NCBI GenBank assembly: GCA_002352445.1 | Contig: DEIL01000037.1 | Span: 1 to 10,644, forward strand | Source of the DNA: Desulfobulbaceae bacterium UBA2775 | GTDB lineage: Bacteria > Desulfobacterota > Desulfobulbia > Desulfobulbales > Desulfocapsaceae | DNA: 10,644 bases | Direction of reading: 5' to 3' | Shown: positions 6,792-10,644 of the stretch, one piece after another | Position numbering within the stretch: the stretch's first letter is position 1 | Layout of the letters: each line of letters opens with the position of its first letter | Notes under the pieces: model-generated | Seen by the model: the letters and a program-made list of their open reading frames with translations, nothing else | Told to the model about the DNA's origin: nothing | The model's database searches: none | Position numbers and translations under genes: made by a program

Positions 6792-8911
6792 TAGAAGACC
6801 TCCGTTATTATCTTGATTGCTTTGAATACATTATTTTTCAACGACTCCATGTCGTCTCGTGAAAGGTCAGATTGCTGTTTATTGCCGTGTCCACGCAGTC
6901 GGATCAAATTGGCGACAAAATCAACGAATGTTGGATCTGATTTTTGAAGCTGAATCAGCTCATTTTCTGATCCCAACAGGAACACGGCAAGAAGGTGAGC
7001 TCCCAGTGTTGTGCTTGAGCCCTGAACAGCACGCCTTATATTGTGTGGAGCTACGGTGGTAATTTCTTGCGGGACATTTTCAGTCCCAGGATAAAATTTA
7101 CCCTGAACAATATTCTCAACAGCTCTATCCCTCATATCTTTATTCTTTTTTTCGAGCCTTCTATCTTTCATCGCGTCAAAGAGAACATGCTGTATTATCG
7201 ACGCATAACATTTGATGATTTCAACAGCTTTATCACCCGTGAAATTTGTCAGCATTATGTCAGAGCGCATAAATTGTTCTTTCACATTTGGAGTCATCTC
7301 AGAAACAGAAGCTACGCCGAATGCTTTCTCCAGTTCGACAGTCGCTTTGAGTCGTTCCTGATTGATGTCGCGATCGCAATTAGTCCTATCAACTTCATCC
7401 AAGTCATCTGCAACACCCGGCACCAACGAAATAATCATGGGGGTCATTGTTTCGATTAACTCTCTGAGGGTCTTTTCATCAACATTTAATTCCGCTGTGC
7501 TCCCATGTTCAATCGGATCACGGTATTTCTTTAGCTTCAAAGCGTGACTCAAAAATCCAGAATGATTTTGGGCTAACCGATGCACAGGATGATTCGCATT
7601 GCTGCTTGCTCCTGCGATACCAAGAGCAAGCAAGGGCTGAAGCTCCACCTTACCATGCTCAATCTGTCTTATGGCTCCAGCCTTAACCTGCAGCAAACTC
7701 TTATTCTTTTGGTTAACAGCAAAGCCAACTTTATTGGCAAATCCTATTAGCAATTTCTCATTATCCCGAAAATTGCCACTATCAAAGATTTGCTCCCATT
7801 CCGGCATGGGAGCATCTGCAACAACCTGTCGTAATACCCACTCCAGTGCTGCGTATAGGTTTTTGATTCCATTTTCAACTTCTTGCCTAAAATCGCTTTC
7901 GTAGTAAGTGCTATCAACTTTAAGTGCCGTGACCTTTTGCAGTGCTTTTTTACTACTTTGAATTCGTCTGCTTATTCCAGCATATTTATAGGATCTTCTT
8001 GAAGATTGTTCGCCAGAACCTCCAGCATTACCGACCTTGTCAACAATCCCTTTCTGCTTAAGGTTGGTTATCCATTTTGAATTTTGAAAAGTAAGGTAGT
8101 TGGCAAAGCTTTCAGAGAAGCCAAAGCCGCATCCATCTGTCACCAGAAGGTCAGAATTGCCTATCTGGATAAGAGCTTGGCAATGCAAATAGACTAGTTC
8201 AGGGTTCTCATTTATTGATATGGCCTCAGCCATTGGAACCGGTGGTGGGTACTGGTCAACACCGTGGTTCAAAAGAGCATGTCGTTTGTACTTTTTCTTA
8301 AACTCCCTGATGGCTCTGATAATGTCGTTGGAGTTTGGAACTGATTTCCAATAAGATTGTTTGCTATGAGAGATTAGATGACATTCAGCAGGTTTTGATT
8401 GCCCTGTAGAGCCAAGTTCAATCAGAACGGATGGCCACTTAATGGATGATACCTTTTCTTGCGTGAGGTTCCCTATGTGAATATATGGCAACAGTTTTCC
8501 AGAATGGAGATCCACAAAAACAGTTCCAGCTGTATATTCGACGCTTGCATCGTCTTTATTGCGCCAATTTTTCAGTAATTTTTTACCTTCTTCTGATAGC
8601 TCATAGCGATTATTCAACAGGCCAAGTTGGTTGAGACGATTCTGAATGAAGGCCACCAGTTCCTTTTCCAGACAAGTGAGCAGCGCAATCCTGTCCGTAT
8701 CGCCGGATTCGATTTCTGTAATCCTTAAAACAGTTTCTTCGAACACATTGAGACCGCTCTTTTTCTTTAGCGGAATAGAAATGTTGAACGCATGGCAAGG
8801 CCATAGAACATTTTGTCTGGCGGCTATGTTCAATCCATCCAATGCTGCGCGGAAACTGATTACTTTAGGGCGATGATCTTTTGCCCTGTTTTTAACAATT
8901 GGAGCGCTCAT
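6791..8911 (-). CDS. HEPN-motif protein with N-terminal winged-helix-like region, candidate effector RNase
   Basis: A 706-residue protein of no family I can name with certainty. Residues about 70-115 look like a winged helix, ending in the typical wing phrase ELSEEGKKLL. A beta-rich stretch follows (GTVFVDLHSGKLLPYIHIG, 129-147). Residues about 340-500 are helical and contain KYRDPIEHG (462-470). This is an exact R-D-x3-H arrangement (R464, H469), the catalytic signature of HEPN ribonucleases, followed by the long helix expected in that fold. The C-terminus (about 640-706) has a second HEPN-like helix pair with RLRGHGN (671-677), in which the R/H spacing is not canonical. No signal peptide or membrane segment is seen, so it is likely cytoplasmic. 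The start is fixed by the ATGA overlap with the helicase stop and a strong Shine-Dalgarno sequence; the TAA stop overlaps the next ATG. I infer that it is the RNA-cleaving arm of the system. A non-catalytic HEPN used for dimerisation or RNA binding is the main alternative. Confidence 0.85.
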   Translation of the reverse strand: MSAPIVKNRAKDHRPKVISFRAALDGLNIAARQNVLWPCHAFNISIPLKKKSGLNVFEETVLRITEIESGDTDRIALLTCLEKELVAFIQNRLNQLGLLNNRYELSEEGKKLLKNWRNKDDASVEYTAGTVFVDLHSGKLLPYIHIGNLTQEKVSSIKWPSVLIELGSTGQSKPAECHLISHSKQSYWKSVPNSNDIIRAIREFKKKYKRHALLNHGVDQYPPPVPMAEAISINENPELVYLHCQALIQIGNSDLLVTDGCGFGFSESFANYLTFQNSKWITNLKQKGIVDKVGNAGGSGEQSSRRSYKYAGISRRIQSSKKALQKVTALKVDSTYYESDFRQEVENGIKNLYAALEWVLRQVVADAPMPEWEQIFDSGNFRDNEKLLIGFANKVGFAVNQKNKSLLQVKAGAIRQIEHGKVELQPLLALGIAGASSNANHPVHRLAQNHSGFLSHALKLKKYRDPIEHGSTAELNVDEKTLRELIETMTPMIISLVPGVADDLDEVDRTNCDRDINQERLKATVELEKAFGVASVSEMTPNVKEQFMRSDIMLTNFTGDKAVEIIKCYASIIQHVLFDAMKDRRLEKKNKDMRDRAVENIVQGKFYPGTENVPQEITTVAPHNIRRAVQGSSTTLGAHLLAVFLLGSENELIQLQKSDPTFVDFVANLIRLRGHGNKQQSDLSRDDMESLKNNVFKAIKIITEVF
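6798..6803 (-). promoter_or_regulatory. Consensus Shine-Dalgarno (GGAGGT) of the McrB-like gene
   Basis: A perfect GGAGGT sits 6 nt before the ATG at 6791, inside the end of the HEPN gene. The stop of that gene and this start share one base (TAATG). This is the strongest ribosome-binding site of the operon, suggesting the AAA+ subunit is made in excess, as expected for a hexameric ring. The abundance statement is inference. Confidence 0.85.
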
Positions 8912-10644
8912 AGGATCACCCCCTGTTTATGGCACAAATCATAGAAGTTTTTCAGAGCCGGAACTGCATCACCTGCTATCTGAGTATTTGCAAGAAATCT
9001 GTCACCCACAATGGCTAAAACCTTTTTCTGGCGGCTCATGCTCACGCATAAGCGGTTTTCTGACATAAGGTGACCGAACACCCCTCGTTTCACCTTTTCA
9101 TAATTCTTTTCTTTTTTAACCCATGAATCTAATCTCTTAGGTTCTTGAGTACGCACAATTGAAAGAAAAACGATGTCAAATTCCATCCCTTGAAAAGCAT
9201 CTACTGTCCCAATCCTTAGTCGTTCCCCACCATTCTCCAGAAACCTAAAACTTTTAGATATCTGCCACGAACCATCTGAAGCTTTCTCGGTAATGTCATA
9301 CTGCTGTAATTCACGGTAAACTTCGAAAACCTGAGCTTTATAAAAACTGATAACTCCGAAAGTCTGCTCCTTGCCCGCATCAGATTTTATCCAACCACTT
9401 AACGTCTTCGCTATTTTTTGTGCCTCTGCCACTCTTTTACGACTAAAACCAGTCTTACCTTCTTTTCCAGCTAAGTTAGGTACATCTATCCAAATTGCCG
9501 ACTTCCCCGAAATATTCTTAAGTGACTGTTGGAATAGATCCGCTGGCAATGGTGAGCGATAACCTTCATTGTATTGGGAATAAAAATTATCACTGGTAAA
9601 TATGCCCAAAACTGGATGGGTTCGGTACTGAGCATCCAGCGTCACTGTTCGTTTGATGTTATCCTTCTCCTCCAGTTTTTTCAGGCGGTTGAACAAATAC
9701 TCAAACATACTTTTCTTCACAAAATCGACATCCAACGGCGGACCGGATGAATCATCACCTTCCAAAGCTCTGGCGACCTCTTCATCAATCAGGTGAGGCA
9801 GCTGCCGGTGGTCTCCGACAAGGATTATCCTTTTTTCCGCCTGAGACATCGGGATAAGCAGGTCTCTCGGGCTGGTTCTCGCAGCCTCATCTATGATCAC
9901 CGTATCGTACTTAACCATTTCAGTTCGCTGGTCATATCGGACGTTTTTATTTTTTGAGCGGATGATGGCTTTCCCGACCGCCTGTTGAGTTGTTGCAGCA
10001 TACACAAAGTTGTAATCCTCTATAGCCTCACGAACACCATCCGGATTGTCTTCAAGCTCATGTAAAAACTCAACCAGGATTGCATCCCGCTTATTACTTG
10101 AATTGAGTTTTTTCTCCAGAAGCTGAGAGACCGTTGCCACCAATCTCAAAACATCCTCTCTTGGTTTCTCTGTCCTGAAATCGGGCAAAGGCAGGTATTT
10201 ATAGAGCAACGACTCTTTTAACCCTTTGAGCTCTGGAAGAAAGCTCATCGGTTTACCGCTGCGCCAACGGGCTGCTTTTTCAAGAACGCTTAAATCCGGA
10301 TTAGCAGGTTCGTCTTCGATCTTATCCAGCAAGTCAACAGCTCTTGCCGCACCATCGTCTTCAAAGGCAGCTTCACTGACACGCAGGGCTCGAACGAGCC
10401 GCAAGGTGGAAGGGTCATTGGCTTGAAGTTCCGTCTGCAGGGAATTGATGATTTCTTCAGCCTCATTGGTGATCTCTTCAGAAATTACGTCTCTGGGCAA
10501 ATCCAGAATACGCTCCATTAAACTGACTGTGTTGTTCTTCGAGGGACATAATGAATATGCGACAAACAGCTCTGCCAGTCTTACCTGATCCTCAGTCTGA
10601 GCAATTTGAGGATTTTTGTTTCGAATATTCTCGGCGACATTGGA
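8908..10644 (-). CDS. UPF1/DNA2-type superfamily 1 helicase, 5' end beyond the window
   Basis: C-terminal part of a superfamily 1B-like helicase, expected to unwind or remodel RNA or RNA/DNA by ATP hydrolysis in the cytoplasm. Counting from the first in-window Met (10518), visible motifs are: motif Ic-like FVYAATTQQA (171-180), motif II DEAA (210-213), motif III GDHRQLPH (235-242), motif IV DAQYRTHP (295-302), Va GVISFYKAQ (388-396), V TVDAFQGMEFD (438-448) and VI NRLCVSMSRQKK (488-499). These match the UPF1/Senataxin/DNA2 order. No Walker A (GxxGxGKT) is present, although it must precede motif II. The frame stays open from 10518 to the window edge (42 more codons, no stop), so the Met at 10518 is almost certainly internal and the true start lies outside. 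The segment before motif Ic is long, helical and acidic, unlike the shorter spacing in UPF1. The TGA stop overlaps the next start as ATGA. The family is certain; the RNA preference is inferred from UPF1-like relatives and neighbours. Confidence 0.9.
   Translation of the reverse strand, partial: SNVAENIRNKNPQIAQTEDQVRLAELFVAYSLCPSKNNTVSLMERILDLPRDVISEEITNEAEEIINSLQTELQANDPSTLRLVRALRVSEAAFEDDGAARAVDLLDKIEDEPANPDLSVLEKAARWRSGKPMSFLPELKGLKESLLYKYLPLPDFRTEKPREDVLRLVATVSQLLEKKLNSSNKRDAILVEFLHELEDNPDGVREAIEDYNFVYAATTQQAVGKAIIRSKNKNVRYDQRTEMVKYDTVIIDEAARTSPRDLLIPMSQAEKRIILVGDHRQLPHLIDEEVARALEGDDSSGPPLDVDFVKKSMFEYLFNRLKKLEEKDNIKRTVTLDAQYRTHPVLGIFTSDNFYSQYNEGYRSPLPADLFQQSLKNISGKSAIWIDVPNLAGKEGKTGFSRKRVAEAQKIAKTLSGWIKSDAGKEQTFGVISFYKAQVFEVYRELQQYDITEKASDGSWQISKSFRFLENGGERLRIGTVDAFQGMEFDIVFLSIVRTQEPKRLDSWVKKEKNYEKVKRGVFGHLMSENRLCVSMSRQKKVLAIVGDRFLANTQIAGDAVPALKNFYDLCHKQGVIL
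8912..8924 (-). promoter_or_regulatory. Shine-Dalgarno of the HEPN gene and ATGA stop/start overlap
   Basis: Read on the minus strand, AGGGGGTGAT lies just before the ATG at 8911, with the purine core about 7 nt from the start. The helicase stop TGA (8910-8908) overlaps this ATG as ATGA. The arrangement fixes the start and implies reinitiation coupled to translation of the helicase. Confidence 0.8.

Noticed and set aside
6481..6816. 111-codon plus-strand reading frame opposite the coiled-coil region
   Set aside because: The Ser/Phe/Arg-rich composition is what the antisense of Glu/Lys/Leu-rich coiled-coil codons produces; no independent support.
7043..7459. 138-codon plus-strand reading frame opposite the HEPN gene
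   Set aside because: It lies entirely antisense to a strongly supported coding sequence with recognisable motifs, has no recognisable domain and no clear ribosome-binding site; judged a shadow frame.
6791..8911. IRQIEHG (residues 414-420) of the second gene as the HEPN active site
   Set aside because: Its R and H are one residue too close for R-x4-H, whereas R464/H469 nearby fits exactly and is in the right helix context.
8908..10518. Helicase as a complete 536-residue protein starting at 10518
   Set aside because: Motif I is missing and the same frame stays open to the window edge, so the Met at 10518 is internal and the gene is cut by the window.
1..10644. CRISPR array, insertion sequence or transposase
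   Set aside because: No regularly spaced repeats, terminal inverted repeats or transposase/integrase motifs were seen on either strand.

Overview
The window carries one compact minus-strand operon of four large genes. It fills nearly the whole sequence; only bases 1-152 are non-coding. In transcription order (right to left) the genes are: (1) a UPF1/DNA2-type superfamily 1 helicase whose 5' end lies beyond the right edge (8908-10644); (2) a 706-residue protein with a HEPN-type ribonuclease motif (6791-8911); (3) an 831-residue McrB-like AAA+ motor behind a coiled coil of about 400 residues (4296-6791); (4) a 1379-residue multidomain protein with a DUF2357/McrC-partner-like N-terminus, two cold-shock-type OB folds and an Hsp70/actin-like ATPase core (153-4292). 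The genes overlap by 4 nt, overlap by 1 nt, and are separated by 3 nt. Each start that can be seen has a Shine-Dalgarno sequence, so this is a single translationally coupled unit.

The best overall interpretation is an RNA-targeting anti-phage or genotoxic-defence system related to McrBC. It looks like a member of, or close relative of, the CoCoNuT (coiled-coil nuclease tandem) group of type IV restriction-like systems. Four things support this: the long coiled coil fused to a McrB-type AAA+ domain; the N-x-D sensor motif (N632-Q633-D634) in place of the N-x-x-D of classical McrB; a DUF2357-like McrC partner with nucleic-acid-binding OB folds; and a linked UPF1-like helicase. A working model: the OB folds and helicase recognise and remodel RNA, the McrB-like ring and coiled coil act as a sensor or motor, the Hsp70-like module acts as a nucleotide-driven switch, and the HEPN protein (not an evident PD-(D/E)XK nuclease) supplies RNA cleavage. 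This is inference from domain content.

Bases 1-152, after the last stop codon, hold no gene. They contain a short stretch like the T-arm of a tmRNA or tRNA 3' end (about 102-121), possibly an eroded attachment site at the edge of a genomic island. No integrase, transposase or insertion sequence is visible. The GC content (mid-40s percent by eye), the strong GGAGGT ribosome-binding sites and the family types suggest a proteobacterium, probably a gammaproteobacterium. There is no marker gene to prove this. The operon promoter must lie beyond the right edge.
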